From the NCBI GenBank assembly GCA_017608295.1, contig JAFCGF010000013.1, forward strand, positions 1 to 53,194: a DNA stretch of 53,194 nucleotides, given 5' to 3'. Within the stretch, counting starts at the first letter, position 1. Each line of letters starts with the position of its first letter. This DNA is from Candidatus Woesearchaeota archaeon. GTDB lineage: Archaea; Nanoarchaeota; Nanoarchaeia; Woesearchaeales; JAGVZT01. The notes beneath the pieces were generated by a model. That model worked only from the letters and a program-made list of their open reading frames with translations, was not told the DNA's origin and did no database searches. Both the position numbers and the translations under genes were made by a program. Positions 26,577 to 36,206 of the stretch are shown here, piece after piece.

Positions 26577-27380
26577 TTAATAATCTCTAAAACCCTTCAT
26601 CCAGTCAGGCCATTTGATAGGTCCGCGAGATGTGCGAGTTGCATAGTCTGCTTGATACTCACTGTGCCACAGTAGAGTCCACAGTTCCTTAAGCCCCACG
26701 CTTCGGACACTGCCATCCACGAAAACCATATTTATTGCCCCGTTGTGTCGGTTCACAGCGAAACTGCCCAATCCCACATATTCAGCTCCGACCTCAAATT
26801 CAGGTGGATCATCCCATGCCTCAGGCAAGGCGGCAGCTCCATAGTTACCGCCGATCAAAGGAATTTGATGGGTGCCTTTGACGTCAAATGATCGCCATGA
26901 CTTTTTGAGAAGATGGCCTTCGTCTTCATCCCTATGAGTTACGTTATACATCCAGGCATTAAACGCATAGCTGCCCCCAATACCCTGTTTATAGCCAGTA
27001 CCGGGCCTTATTCCCCATGCCGACAGCGGGCCCAAACCATAACCCGACCCCGGCCCACCGTCGGGCGACTCTCTGTTTTTAGCCGCCATTGGACAATAGG
27101 AAACGTCTTTTCCGCGGGTTTGTGCGTCGATATATCCCATATAAGGCTTAAGACTATAGACCCATAAAGCTATATCGTTTAAAGCCTTAATCTGACCATT
27201 GTTTTCCTCTGAATACGCGACGGCTGCAATACCCCACTGGCGCAAATTACTCAGGCATGCAACTTTCCTTGCCTGCTTCCTGGCCCTGTTCAAGCTCGGC
27301 ATCAATACCGCCATCAGCAAGGCAATTATGCTGATAACAACCAGAAGTTCTATTAATGTAAAACCATACCTTTTTTTCAT
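26577..27380 (-). CDS. Type IV pseudopilin-like protein with H-x9-DG motif
   Basis: 267 aa from the ATG at 27380 ([15 protein letters not shown]). The class III prepilin motif GFTLIE is followed by a 20-residue hydrophobic helix, so a prepilin peptidase should cleave before Phe. A globular domain follows with Cys-containing segments. The C-terminal H-x9-DG signature ([15 protein letters not shown]) is characteristic of DUF1559-type proteins, greatly multiplied in Planctomycetes, Lentisphaerae and relatives. Their function is not established; assembly of, or display on, a secretion or surface structure is assumed. It carries its own copy of the 30-nt motif 134 nt upstream, so it probably responds to the same signal as the permease and nucleoside hydrolase. 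A longer reading from 27416 adds 12 residues that would disrupt the prepilin leader. Confidence 0.88.
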   Translation of the reverse strand: MKKRYGFTLIELLVVISIIALLMAVLMPSLNRARKQARKVACLSNLRQWGIAAVAYSEENNGQIKALNDIALWVYSLKPYMGYIDAQTRGKDVSYCPMAAKNRESPDGGPGSGYGLGPLSAWGIRPGTGYKQGIGGSYAFNAWMYNVTHRDEDEGHLLKKSWRSFDVKGTHQIPLIGGNYGAAALPEAWDDPPEFEVGAEYVGLGSFAVNRHNGAINMVFVDGSVRSVGLKELWTLLWHSEYQADYATRTSRGPIKWPDWMKGFRDY

Positions 27381-27513
27381 GAGATTCTCTTCTTTACTTT
27401 TCAACCCAAAACACATAGTCGAATAGGAATGAACTCTATAATTTTGACTATCTCAGGAGTTCGACCTACATTACTGTATTTAACTCTTAATTCTTTTTTA
27501 AAGGAACTTCATA

Positions 27514-27543
27514 TTACGGAAATTTAAAGTCATATTGCGTCAA
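27514..27543 (-). promoter_or_regulatory. Conserved 30-nt operator-like motif, copy 2 (pseudopilin)
   Basis: Plus strand: TTACGGAAATTTAAA followed by GTCATATTGCGTCAA. It differs from copy 1 at only two positions over 30 nt. It lies 134 nt upstream of the pseudopilin ATG and 85 nt downstream of the sulfatase stop at 27628. The rest of the 247-nt gap is AT-rich, with no further gene seen. Confidence 0.75.
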
Positions 27544-27627
27544 AGGGATTTAGTAAGCTAGCGGCTTCTAATCTATGTTGCGGATGAGTTTTTGCACCCT
27601 GCGCTGTATTCAGCCACCAGCCTGGAA

Positions 27628-29490
27628 TTATTTACGTTTTACATAGACATAGTATGCCCCGCAGGCATTACTGCCACCGCTTTCATTAAAGAATGTATGC
27701 AAATAGATAGGGCCCGGGTTAAGGTGAACATGAAAGGTAACAGCCTTATCCTCCGGCGTTACAGGTTTTGTTAATCCTTCGAAACTGTACGTATTCTTTT
27801 CTGCCACAGAACGATGGTTTACCCCTCCTATATAAATACTGGCACTCGTAATGGGTAACGCTTTTCCCCCGATCCTTCCATTCCGGTCGGTCATTTTGCA
27901 CTCCCCCGCGATTGGAGAGTCTGTTTCCCTGGGCCAGCGGCGGAGTTCGAATTCATAGTCTCCCTCCTGCGCAACTTCCAGGCACCAGTAGCTGTTTTTA
28001 CGAACTCCGCGACTGACCTGTGGTTGCTGGTCTACGAAAACATCCAACCAGTCACAGGCCGTTAACGTTGACGGATTCTCATTCCCGGTACCGATGATGA
28101 TCTGTTGTGCCTCATTTGCTGTGTCTTCAACATTTTCCCACCAGATGTCAAGTTCCTTCATCATCTTATTCACCACTTCAGGATACTGGTCAAAAACATT
28201 GTTCTCCTGCATAGGATCATCAAAACGGTTGTAGAGTTCACGGCACTCCAATAATCTCCAACCCTTCCAAAGCACCCCGGCTCCTTCTTTTCTCACCTTT
28301 GTCTGGCTGTGGGGTGAAGGATAGTTCATAAAGCCGGGCATGCGGCTGTAATTAATAAACAGCATCCTGTCTTCTGATATCTTTTCTTCACCCCTCAGTA
28401 CCGATGCAAGGCTCATACCGTCAAATTCCATGGGTGCTGCCTTTTTTAACCCACACAGTTCCACTAGCGTTGGCAGAATATCCTGGACCTGCGCCAGTCC
28501 GGGCACTTCTTTCCCTATGTTTGTGAAATTACCTTCAGGCCATTTAATAAAACAGGGCACCCTGTGCCCCCCGTCCCACAGCTCGCATTTCATACCCCTC
28601 ATGTTTGCTTTGAAATAACGATGCCCCATTATGCTGCCATTGTCGGTCAGAAAAACAACAATCGTGTTATCCGCCACTTTGTGGTCTTCCAGAAACTCCA
28701 TGAGGTTGCCCACATTCGTGTCGATATTCCGGATCATGGCAAGGTAGAGGATCAAGCCTTTAAGTTCGTCATTATCAGCAAATTCCGATTCCGCGTAGGC
28801 CTTTGTTAATACCTCAATATCTTCATCTTTGGCTATAAAAGGACCATGAGGCGTATTTGTGGGGATGTATGCAAAGAATGGTTTCCCCTCATTGATGGAT
28901 TTTTCCATGATTTTTTTGGCTTCGCTGAAAAACACATCCGTACAATAACCCTCAAACTGTTTATGTGTCCCGTTATGCCAGTAGATATCATCAAAATAAT
29001 CATTACCCCAATAGTCAGAAACTGATCCTATATGCGATGAAGAAAACCAGACCGATTCCTGGAATCCCCTGTCCTGGGGACGATAGGGATAGTTTGCCCC
29101 AAGGTGCCATTTCCCGAAAACCCCCGTGTTATAGCCATTTAGCATGAAGATTGTTCCCATAGTAGGCAGTTCCGGCCTCAGTAATGCCCGGCCGCTGCTT
29201 ACATTCACCAGCCCATTGGTGGCTGCATCCATGCCGGTCATCAATTGCCCGCGGGTGGGAGCACACATTGGAGCCGCATGAAAATCACCGAACCTAACGC
29301 TGGTTTGGGCCAGCTTATCCAGATTCGGTGTCTTTAATATAGGATTACCATGAATGGACAGTTCGGGATACCCCTGGTCATCGGTCATTATCACTATGAC
29401 ATTTGGACGATCCAGGTTCCCCTGATGTGCAAAAATTGCTGTGGAGGAGATGAATAGTGTAATCCAGATAAATACATACTTCTTAATCAT
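27628..29490 (-). CDS. Secreted arylsulfatase (S1 family)
   Basis: 620 aa with a signal peptide at about 1-21. The alkaline-phosphatase-like core starts RPNVIVIMTDDQG (metal ligands D37, D38). The active-site motif is PMCAPTRG: C76 would be converted to formylglycine by a maturation enzyme. GKWHLG and FLTDNGS supply further metal and substrate residues. After about residue 455 a C-terminal extension of about 165 residues (SYWCLEVAQEGDYEFELRRW) is a sandwich found in related arylsulfatases. Cys-type sulfatases need FGE or anaerobic SME; neither is convincingly present in the window. It hydrolyses sulfate esters of glycans, but the preferred sugar is not readable. It precedes the pseudopilin. 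Confidence 0.9.
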   Translation of the reverse strand: MIKKYVFIWITLFISSTAIFAHQGNLDRPNVIVIMTDDQGYPELSIHGNPILKTPNLDKLAQTSVRFGDFHAAPMCAPTRGQLMTGMDAATNGLVNVSSGRALLRPELPTMGTIFMLNGYNTGVFGKWHLGANYPYRPQDRGFQESVWFSSSHIGSVSDYWGNDYFDDIYWHNGTHKQFEGYCTDVFFSEAKKIMEKSINEGKPFFAYIPTNTPHGPFIAKDEDIEVLTKAYAESEFADNDELKGLILYLAMIRNIDTNVGNLMEFLEDHKVADNTIVVFLTDNGSIMGHRYFKANMRGMKCELWDGGHRVPCFIKWPEGNFTNIGKEVPGLAQVQDILPTLVELCGLKKAAPMEFDGMSLASVLRGEEKISEDRMLFINYSRMPGFMNYPSPHSQTKVRKEGAGVLWKGWRLLECRELYNRFDDPMQENNVFDQYPEVVNKMMKELDIWWENVEDTANEAQQIIIGTGNENPSTLTACDWLDVFVDQQPQVSRGVRKNSYWCLEVAQEGDYEFELRRWPRETDSPIAGECKMTDRNGRIGGKALPITSASIYIGGVNHRSVAEKNTYSFEGLTKPVTPEDKAVTFHVHLNPGPIYLHTFFNESGGSNACGAYYVYVKRK

Positions 29491-29564
29491 GACATTGTAT
29501 TCCTTTTCTATTTTTTTCTCCTGTAATTCGCCGCTTGGAGAAACACATTGTGTCTTAACATCGG

Positions 29565-31367
29565 TCAGTTTGAGTAATTACGGAATTTCAATCCCTCTAT
29601 CTTTTCATAATCCGCACTTTTGATATTCATACAAGCACCCCAATCTCCTATGCCCTGTGTGACTTTCATCATCACACGATTCCATCCTTTGTTCAAAGTA
29701 GTTCTTATAATATCGTCTCCAAATTCCACACTACGTTCCACATTATTTTGATGTATCATGCCACCATTTACCCAAAGTTTAACCCCATCATCCGAACCTA
29801 ACTCTATAATAACGGGAGTTTTTGCATCTACCCATACGTCTGTTTTCAAATAAACTACACAATGCTCCTTCACTTTCCCTTCTACAATTTCGAAAAAATC
29901 TACGATGCCATCCGGCATTTCTATTGCCTCCTCTTTAATCTTTGCCCATTCATTATATTTAGGGCTTATTTCAGGAGCAAATTTCACATCAAACAAATCT
30001 ACTCTGGTTATACCCGCCTTAAAAAGCAGTTTAGAAATCTGCCATGAAGTAACCACGTCACCAATTCTTTTAACCTCATTGCTTATTTTCCCAAATTCCG
30101 CTTCAGTGAAATATACATCCACGTCTTCCCCTATTGGCGTTGCTTCCCAACTTTGCTCAAGAGGTTGTAGTATAGGGGATTGATTGGGAATCACAAATAC
30201 TTCTTCATTATCAACGATTTCAATGCGCCCTCCAGAATGAGTGATCGCTTCGCGTGTCAGCTCCTCGCACACAGCTAACAACTTAGGAAAGTTATAAGCA
30301 GTGTGCGAAAAGTATGTATCATTATCAATCCCTGTTTTATATTTCTTAGGGAGATTTTCCATCCCTAACGAAGTGGCTAATATCCCTGCTGCATTAGAAG
30401 GATTGCAATCTGAATCCTGTCCACAACGCATAGATATGATTATGGTATTATCCATATCTCCTTGACCATACAAAAGTCCCATGACTATGTAGGCGCCATT
30501 CATTTTGGCATCTATATTGTTATAATAGTCATTCTCATCCTTATTAGCCTTAGGTTTTCCATCTGCGTAATGACAACTAAAGGCCCTGTTTTCAGGATTC
30601 AGATTGTACTTATCTTCAACTAATTGCCACGTCTTTATCCAATCATTTGGATGCTCTTTATGCCAGTTTATCACATCTCTTATAGTTTCTGCATACTTAC
30701 TCTCTTTCGGAATACACTCTAATCCCGCCTCTATAATTTTATGTATATCTGTTTCAAAAAATGCCTGAGCATACATGCCACCTACAAATTGCCCCCCATA
30801 TACCCCGTCTCCATAATTCATCAACCGACCAAATTTCTCACCTAAATCAATAACTATCTGTGACATCCCCAGAGCTATCAACCCTGAATAATCTGCCTCT
30901 ATTTGATAATCAATATCATCTGCATGACTATTGTATTTGGGATGACCTGAATAGGGTGGTGCTATCCCTTTTCGCAAATTGTCTCTCCCTGCTCGATTAG
31001 CGTGTGCCAAACCGTATCGACTATTAGCAAAGTCAATTCCTGCTTGACGAATAGAAATATCAAAACCATAATCGGCTAACGATTTGAGGAAAGTCATCTC
31101 TACATAGATATCATCCTGAAAAGGTTGATTAAGCATATCCTGTATCCACTGCGGCACATCCGATTCAGAAAGATATCTTCCTGTAAAATCAAACTCTGTC
31201 GGAGCCCCCCAACCAACTCCGGCCATTTGTCCCAACCAGCCGGCTTTCATTTTGCCACGGTATTCCTCTACGGAAATAGTTCTCTCTTTCTCATTACAGC
31301 CGTATGTCAAAGACGAAGCAAAGAGTACAATAGCTATTACTTTAATTTTTTGAAGTGTGGTTTTCAT
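29565..31367 (-). CDS. ADP-ribosylglycohydrolase-fold lipoprotein, AT-rich (ARH paralogue 5)
   Basis: 600 aa. Lipobox LTYGC (about Cys24), so it is lipidated rather than freely secreted. ARH domain with FQDDIYVEMTFL, HADDIDYQIEADYSGLI and CGQDSDCNPSNAAG. The C-terminal module (SWQISKLLFKAGI, LGSDDGVKLWVNGGMIHQNN) is of the ARH4/sulfatase type. It carries an insertion near YADGKPKANKDEN not found in the others. Composition stands apart: two 60-nt lines inside it are about 38-40% G+C, against 58% for a line of ARH4. The text is full of A/T-ending codons. That and the lipoprotein leader suggest import from a lower-GC donor, possibly Bacteroidota. It sits 74 nt upstream of the sulfatase at 27628. 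Confidence 0.8.
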   Translation of the reverse strand: MKTTLQKIKVIAIVLFASSLTYGCNEKERTISVEEYRGKMKAGWLGQMAGVGWGAPTEFDFTGRYLSESDVPQWIQDMLNQPFQDDIYVEMTFLKSLADYGFDISIRQAGIDFANSRYGLAHANRAGRDNLRKGIAPPYSGHPKYNSHADDIDYQIEADYSGLIALGMSQIVIDLGEKFGRLMNYGDGVYGGQFVGGMYAQAFFETDIHKIIEAGLECIPKESKYAETIRDVINWHKEHPNDWIKTWQLVEDKYNLNPENRAFSCHYADGKPKANKDENDYYNNIDAKMNGAYIVMGLLYGQGDMDNTIIISMRCGQDSDCNPSNAAGILATSLGMENLPKKYKTGIDNDTYFSHTAYNFPKLLAVCEELTREAITHSGGRIEIVDNEEVFVIPNQSPILQPLEQSWEATPIGEDVDVYFTEAEFGKISNEVKRIGDVVTSWQISKLLFKAGITRVDLFDVKFAPEISPKYNEWAKIKEEAIEMPDGIVDFFEIVEGKVKEHCVVYLKTDVWVDAKTPVIIELGSDDGVKLWVNGGMIHQNNVERSVEFGDDIIRTTLNKGWNRVMMKVTQGIGDWGACMNIKSADYEKIEGLKFRNYSN

Positions 31368-31499
31368 CTAATGCTACTTTTCCCTTTTATCTTTCATTTT
31401 GTTTAATAAGGGCCGAATCATGCGACCTTCCAGGCAACATTATATTAATTCAGCCTTTAAACACAACATTGTGTGCTGATTTGAACAGCAATTCATACA

Positions 31500-31691
31500 G
31501 AGAAGCATTGATTTCGTGTACATATCCAGTCCGTACTTCTCGACGGCGTGCAGCGTGACAAACTCGATATCCGTGTCGTCATCGCTGAACGCACCCTCGG
31601 CCGCACCGGCGAAGATCGGAATGAAGCCGCGAAGGTCCTCCCGGTTTATGTCAAGTGACGGATCGTCCGCATAGGTGTATATCCTGTACTC
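31500..31691 (-). pseudogene. Relic of a further ADP-ribosylglycohydrolase-family gene
   Basis: Read on the minus strand from 31691, the frame gives GEYRIYTYADDPSLDINRED and then AFSDDDTDIEFVTLHAVEKY, closing at about GLDMYTKS. The D-D-D-T-D-x-E block with a following Glu-Lys-Tyr-Gly is the first metal-binding cluster of large ARH proteins; it corresponds to QDDIYVEMTFLRSLEVYG in ARH1. It keeps the canonical DDT that the six intact paralogues have lost, so it is not a piece of one of them. An in-frame TAG lies five codons before the fragment, and homology ends abruptly at the other side. It lies in the 411-nt gap between ARH5 and a GH32 gene. Confidence 0.6.
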
Positions 31692-31778
31692 ACCAGGACG
31701 GGGCTAGCCCTTAACCGCCCGATGGACTTTATCCTATTTGCTCCACATGAGCAAGCCGGGCACGATCGGTCTACGGTT

Positions 31779-33383
31779 TTACCACGGATTAGTTGCCGCC
31801 ATATCCCATACCTTAATTGATTCGACGGTCATCGATCCTCCTTTACTGAACAGTTCCACACCAAGGCTGTCTTTTCGGGTCGGATATATTCGCTGGGTGA
31901 TGCACTGCCGTGAGTTGGCGAACACCTCTAAGATTGAGCGGTCGATGAAGATGCGCAGTTGAAGCTTCTCGTCCTCCATTAACTCAAAGGGGGCTGCCTG
32001 CTCAGTCACCTCCTGATTTGGTTCATCTCTCATAAAGTTCATGCACATTTCGTAATGCTTAATCGATTTGTCGAGCGATGAGCGTTGCAGGTCGATCTTT
32101 ATAGTCTTAGCTGATGGATTGCACTCAATAACTGTCTGCTCCTGGCCGTCTGGTGATCTGCATACCTTCAGGCCAAAGGCTTCGGCGTCGCCGGCCTCAA
32201 TAACCAGTTGTAGTTCCATGGTGTTACCGGCAATACCCTTGAGAAGAATAGTCTCGCCGTCATGAACTGCTATATTATTGTGCTCCTTCTCATGCATCCG
32301 TGACTGTTCAAGTTCTTCTACAGGTTCGATAAGAAGCGTTCCATCATCGTCAAGGGAAAGTACGCGCGGCAGGGTCAGGGTTCCGCTCCATCCATATTTC
32401 GGTGGATTCGAGAAACCGTCGATGTGCAATTCCTCCCTCCGGTTCAGAACCCACGCCCACATGATTCGCCTGCCCTTGTTGTCGACCAGCGACTCTGGAG
32501 CAAAGCAGGTCCCTCCGGACCAGTTCATCCGCTGATGGACTTCGGGATAAAACTGTTCATTCTTCCACTCGCCAAGATAGATGCGGCAGCCTTTCGAATG
32601 ACTTATACACAGCAGCGCATGCTTATCTCCGAGTCTAAAGAAGTCCGGACACGAAATGTCTTCGATTTTAACATCCACATCGGTCGTATCTTCCGAGAGA
32701 AATGGTCCAACATATTCCCATTCATCAAGTGTTTTCGCTTTGAAAACGGTGGCAGGATTACCGCCGAAGACAGCATAATAGGTATCGCCTTCGACCCATC
32801 CATGTGGGTCCCAAGATCTATAAAGCTCTGCTTCGGGGCTGCCTTCCTTGGGAATGGGAACGATTGGATTGGACGGCAGTTTCGTCCAATTGTTCAGTTC
32901 GGGTTCCGCGCAAGTGGCAATACAATTGCCTGCATCGACACCATGATACAGCATTGTCGCTTCGTCGTTTTTATTAACAAAGCAGTTGCCACTAAAAATT
33001 CCCCTGTCTACATCGTTCTCGCCTGGAAATAGTGCTGTCGCATGCCAGCGCCAGTGAAGCAGGTCTCTGCTGGAAACATGGCCCCAGCAATGACCGCGTT
33101 CGTCCTGAAAGATATAACAAAGATGATACTTGCCGTTCCAGAAGATAGCACCGTCCGGATCGAACGGCATGCATCGTCCGTCATAGGATACAAAGTGATA
33201 AATCGGCCGGTGCGGATCACTTAGCATTAATTCCCGAATTCTAATCTGTCCGGCTACCTGGGCTGGAAGATTATCGAAAGATGCTTTGGCCACTTTCTTA
33301 ATTTGTCCAACCTCTTTTAACCTTTCATTAGAAGAACAACCGGCCACTAACAATACCAACACAACAAGAAGTTTTTTATTCAT
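31779..33383 (-). CDS. GH32 family lipoprotein (fructosidase-like)
   Basis: 534 aa; lipobox LLVAGC (Cys16). It has the GH32 plan: N-terminal propeller with FDPDGAIFWNGKYHLCY (nucleophile region, Asp75), SWDPHGW in place of RDPK, and EDISCPDFF with the acid/base Glu. A complete C-terminal sandwich follows (IDRSILEVFANSRQ, SLGVELFSKGGSMTVESIKV). GH32 enzymes cleave beta-fructofuranosides, but several residues around the nucleophile differ from the invertase WMNDPNG motif. A relaxed or different furanoside specificity is therefore possible, and would fit a locus built around ribose. It is separated from the GH29 gene by 116 nt. No frame damage was seen. Confidence 0.85.
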   Translation of the reverse strand: MNKKLLVVLVLLVAGCSSNERLKEVGQIKKVAKASFDNLPAQVAGQIRIRELMLSDPHRPIYHFVSYDGRCMPFDPDGAIFWNGKYHLCYIFQDERGHCWGHVSSRDLLHWRWHATALFPGENDVDRGIFSGNCFVNKNDEATMLYHGVDAGNCIATCAEPELNNWTKLPSNPIVPIPKEGSPEAELYRSWDPHGWVEGDTYYAVFGGNPATVFKAKTLDEWEYVGPFLSEDTTDVDVKIEDISCPDFFRLGDKHALLCISHSKGCRIYLGEWKNEQFYPEVHQRMNWSGGTCFAPESLVDNKGRRIMWAWVLNRREELHIDGFSNPPKYGWSGTLTLPRVLSLDDDGTLLIEPVEELEQSRMHEKEHNNIAVHDGETILLKGIAGNTMELQLVIEAGDAEAFGLKVCRSPDGQEQTVIECNPSAKTIKIDLQRSSLDKSIKHYEMCMNFMRDEPNQEVTEQAAPFELMEDEKLQLRIFIDRSILEVFANSRQCITQRIYPTRKDSLGVELFSKGGSMTVESIKVWDMAATNPW

Positions 33384-33499
33384 TTGACATCTTTTATATA
33401 AGTTAAATCGACCAAGCCGGGAGACAACACATAGGACTGCTTGTCAAGCATATCAAAAGTACCACACAAAGCGTTCGATGGGTATGCATAATGGCTACC

Positions 33500-35008
33500 T
33501 CACTTTAAATTAATCTTAAACACGGTTGCATTCTGTTCGATAACAATTTTAGAGGGAACCGTGATCGATAATTCAGCATCCCTCATATTCCAGTTGGCGC
33601 GTTTACCCGACAATAGCGAAACCTGAGACACCTTTACATTGCGACCGGCAAAGGCCGTCAGTGTCATCGTACTATTTGCCTTAGGAGTCCCCATCAGAAT
33701 GGCATATACGGTTTTACCGTCCTTAGAGGTCGTGTAACGAACATCTTTGACCGAATACTTGAGCTTCATGAAGAGATGCGCTTCTTGAAGGTCTTCCGGT
33801 GCGGCCGTCGGTCCTTCGCCGGCGATAATCCAGGGACGCGTGGCATAGATGGCCTCACCGTTGGCCTTTAGCCAGGCGCCTAAGGCCAGTAATGACTCAC
33901 GTTGATCGTTGGGAATCGTACCGTCGGCTTTGGGGGAGATATTGAGTAATAACACACCATTCTTGCTGACCGTATCGATCAGCGTATGCAATACCATTTC
34001 ATTGCTCTTGATCTTGAGATCTTGGGTGTAACACCAGCTAAACGTGCTGAGCGTATCGTCGGTCATCCAGAGTTCGGGCAAAATCCGCGGTTCGCGCGAC
34101 TTCTCATGATCGTTCATACTGAAGCTAAGCGACAAGTCATTCTGCTTGCGAACAATGACGACATCCTGATCGCGCTTCTGTGCCTGATTCAGGTAATAGG
34201 CCGCAAATTCAAAGCGATCTTTTTCAGGGATATCATTCAGCCAACTGTCGAAATAGATAATGTCCGGATGGTACTGGTCAATGACTTCGGTCAATTTATC
34301 CTTCCATATCTTTACGAACTTTTCACGGGGCATGTAGCCATACAAGATCGCCCGTTTGTCATCTTCCAAAATGGTTGGGAAGTTGTTTTTCACATGCTCA
34401 TAATAGCCCACCCACTGACCGGGCTTCAGATTCTCATAGGGATAGTGGCTGACCGACTGACCGGGTTCTGGTTTCCACAGGTTGTTCCAGGTATGATGGA
34501 AAGTTGTAATTAAACGCATATCCTGTTTGCGGATCGCTTTTGCAAGTTCTCCAACGATGTCCCTCTTAGGTCCCATGTCAGCCGCATTCCACGGGTTCAC
34601 ATCACTATCCCACATGGAGAAGCCGTCGTGATGCTCTGCAACCGGGCCAGCAAATCTGGCACCTGCTTTCTTAAATAACAACGCCCATTCGTCAGCATCG
34701 AAATACTCGGCCTTAAACATGGGCACAAAGTCGTGGTAGCCAAACTCGGTGGGATCACCGTAGGTCTCGACATGGTGCGTATACTCGGACCGATTTTTGA
34801 TATACATACGGCACGGATACCATTCAGTACCAAAGGCGGGCACCGAATAGACACCCCAGTGGAAATAGATCCCCAACTTGGCATCCTGAAGCCACTCCGG
34901 CGCGGCTTCATGCCTTGAAAGCGACTCAAAGTTCGGTTGATACTTCTCTGCCCCTAGCGCACTAACAGAAACAAGCAGCAAAACAAAAATGATAGATTGA
35001 CATTTCAT
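33500..35008 (-). CDS. GH29 alpha-L-fucosidase, secreted
   Basis: 502 aa from the ATG at 35008, preceded by AAAGG at about eight nucleotides; a longer frame to 35119 has no leader. Signal peptide about 1-20. GH29 blocks are visible: WLQDAKLGIYFHWGVYSVPA, EHHDGFSMWDS and HPDIIYFDSW, where D254 is the probable nucleophile. NGVLLLNISPKADGTI marks the end of the catalytic barrel, followed by a C-terminal sandwich. It releases fucose from glycans by a retaining mechanism. It lies 28 nt downstream of two sialidase genes, a set suited to capped mucin-type or other fucosylated and sialylated glycans. The Glu acid/base cannot be assigned by eye, as usual in this family. Confidence 0.9.
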   Translation of the reverse strand: MKCQSIIFVLLLVSVSALGAEKYQPNFESLSRHEAAPEWLQDAKLGIYFHWGVYSVPAFGTEWYPCRMYIKNRSEYTHHVETYGDPTEFGYHDFVPMFKAEYFDADEWALLFKKAGARFAGPVAEHHDGFSMWDSDVNPWNAADMGPKRDIVGELAKAIRKQDMRLITTFHHTWNNLWKPEPGQSVSHYPYENLKPGQWVGYYEHVKNNFPTILEDDKRAILYGYMPREKFVKIWKDKLTEVIDQYHPDIIYFDSWLNDIPEKDRFEFAAYYLNQAQKRDQDVVIVRKQNDLSLSFSMNDHEKSREPRILPELWMTDDTLSTFSWCYTQDLKIKSNEMVLHTLIDTVSKNGVLLLNISPKADGTIPNDQRESLLALGAWLKANGEAIYATRPWIIAGEGPTAAPEDLQEAHLFMKLKYSVKDVRYTTSKDGKTVYAILMGTPKANSTMTLTAFAGRNVKVSQVSLLSGKRANWNMRDAELSITVPSKIVIEQNATVFKINLK

Positions 35009-35036
35009 TTTCAGAACCTTTATCTTTAACTGACCA

Positions 35037-36182
35037 CTAAGGCAGGTCATCCAATGATAAATAGGTGCCCGGAGTAAACAGTTCATCTGGATTGATAGAG
35101 ACAAAAGCAACTGTTTCATGTCTGAACTCTTTGCCTCCCTCGAAGAGCAGACCGATATTCCCGTTGGGCAGTACTGTCATACATGAGTAGGCTGATTTAC
35201 CTGCATAGATAAGTTTTTCATTGGACCAGGTCGCACAGTCATCAAAACTCGCTTTGATAGCCATATAGACTCTATCCCAAGGATTTCCGGGATTGGAAAA
35301 CAGATACATTCTGTCATCTCCATATTCTCCGTACTCAATAATACTTGCTTGCACCTGTTCATCGGGCAACTGGTAGGAGTGGTATACTTCTGACCATGTT
35401 TCTCCGCCGTCTTTGCTGTAGGCGACGGCTCTACATGGCAGCCCATTATAGGAACGCATGTTCATCATTAATCGACCATCGCTCAATTCTACTACCTGGC
35501 TCTCATTGCACCCGGGGGTAATGGGTTCACTTATTCGCCAAGTTTTTCCACCGTCGTCGCTTATTAACACATGGGCACCATAGCCCCATCCTTCCTGAGT
35601 CACCTTGTGTTTCGGTTCATCGGTAGGGTAGCTATGGTTAGCGGGAATGATTAAACGCCCTTTATACTTCTCCGATCTCATTTGAATAGCTACGCCGGGA
35701 CCCGTTGCATACCATCCCCAATCGGATAGTTTGCACGACTCGGTCATATCCATTGGCTCGGACCATGTTAGTCCATCGTCATCTGAGTAGCACATATAGG
35801 GACGGCGTGTATCTTCGCTCTCCTTACCAGAGTTCCAGGACATAAACAGTATAATCCTACCTGTAGAGTGATCAACTACGGGACAGGGATTGCCACAGGT
35901 ATTACGGGCATCATCCCATACCTCCATCTGCTCACTCCATGTCTTTCCGTTATCGGTAGAACGTTTCATAATAAAATCAATATCCCCTCCATCGCTTCTG
36001 CCTTCACGTCCTTCTGCAAATGCCAAAACCGTTCCTTCTTGGGTAACGATCAACGAGGGGATACGTATTTCGGGATATTGCACATCCTTTTGCCACAATA
36101 TGATGGGGGGAGCCTGTTGTGCACATCTTCCCAAAGAGGCCCAAATACCAATCAAAACTGCAAAGTGTATAGAATGCTTCAT
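35037..36182 (-). CDS. GH33 exo-sialidase (copy a), secreted
   Basis: 381 aa, signal peptide about 1-20. Six-bladed sialidase propeller with the Arg of the triad in IRIPSL (R40), a second Arg in MMNMRSYN (R243) and the catalytic Asp region GGDIDFIMKRS. Four Asp boxes are seen: STDNGKTW (75-82), SDDDGLTW (133-140), SDDGGKTW (208-215) and SKDGGETW (256-263). It cleaves terminal sialic acid. It is a tandem duplicate of the gene at 36207, with 24 nt between them. The acetylesterase at 12888 could prepare its substrate. No sialic acid uptake or NAG lyase gene is in the window, so sialic acid may be removed only to expose other sugars. Confidence 0.9.
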   Translation of the reverse strand: MKHSIHFAVLIGIWASLGRCAQQAPPIILWQKDVQYPEIRIPSLIVTQEGTVLAFAEGREGRSDGGDIDFIMKRSTDNGKTWSEQMEVWDDARNTCGNPCPVVDHSTGRIILFMSWNSGKESEDTRRPYMCYSDDDGLTWSEPMDMTESCKLSDWGWYATGPGVAIQMRSEKYKGRLIIPANHSYPTDEPKHKVTQEGWGYGAHVLISDDGGKTWRISEPITPGCNESQVVELSDGRLMMNMRSYNGLPCRAVAYSKDGGETWSEVYHSYQLPDEQVQASIIEYGEYGDDRMYLFSNPGNPWDRVYMAIKASFDDCATWSNEKLIYAGKSAYSCMTVLPNGNIGLLFEGGKEFRHETVAFVSINPDELFTPGTYLSLDDLP

Positions 36183-36206
36183 AATAGTACCTATTCTAGT
36201 TAATTG

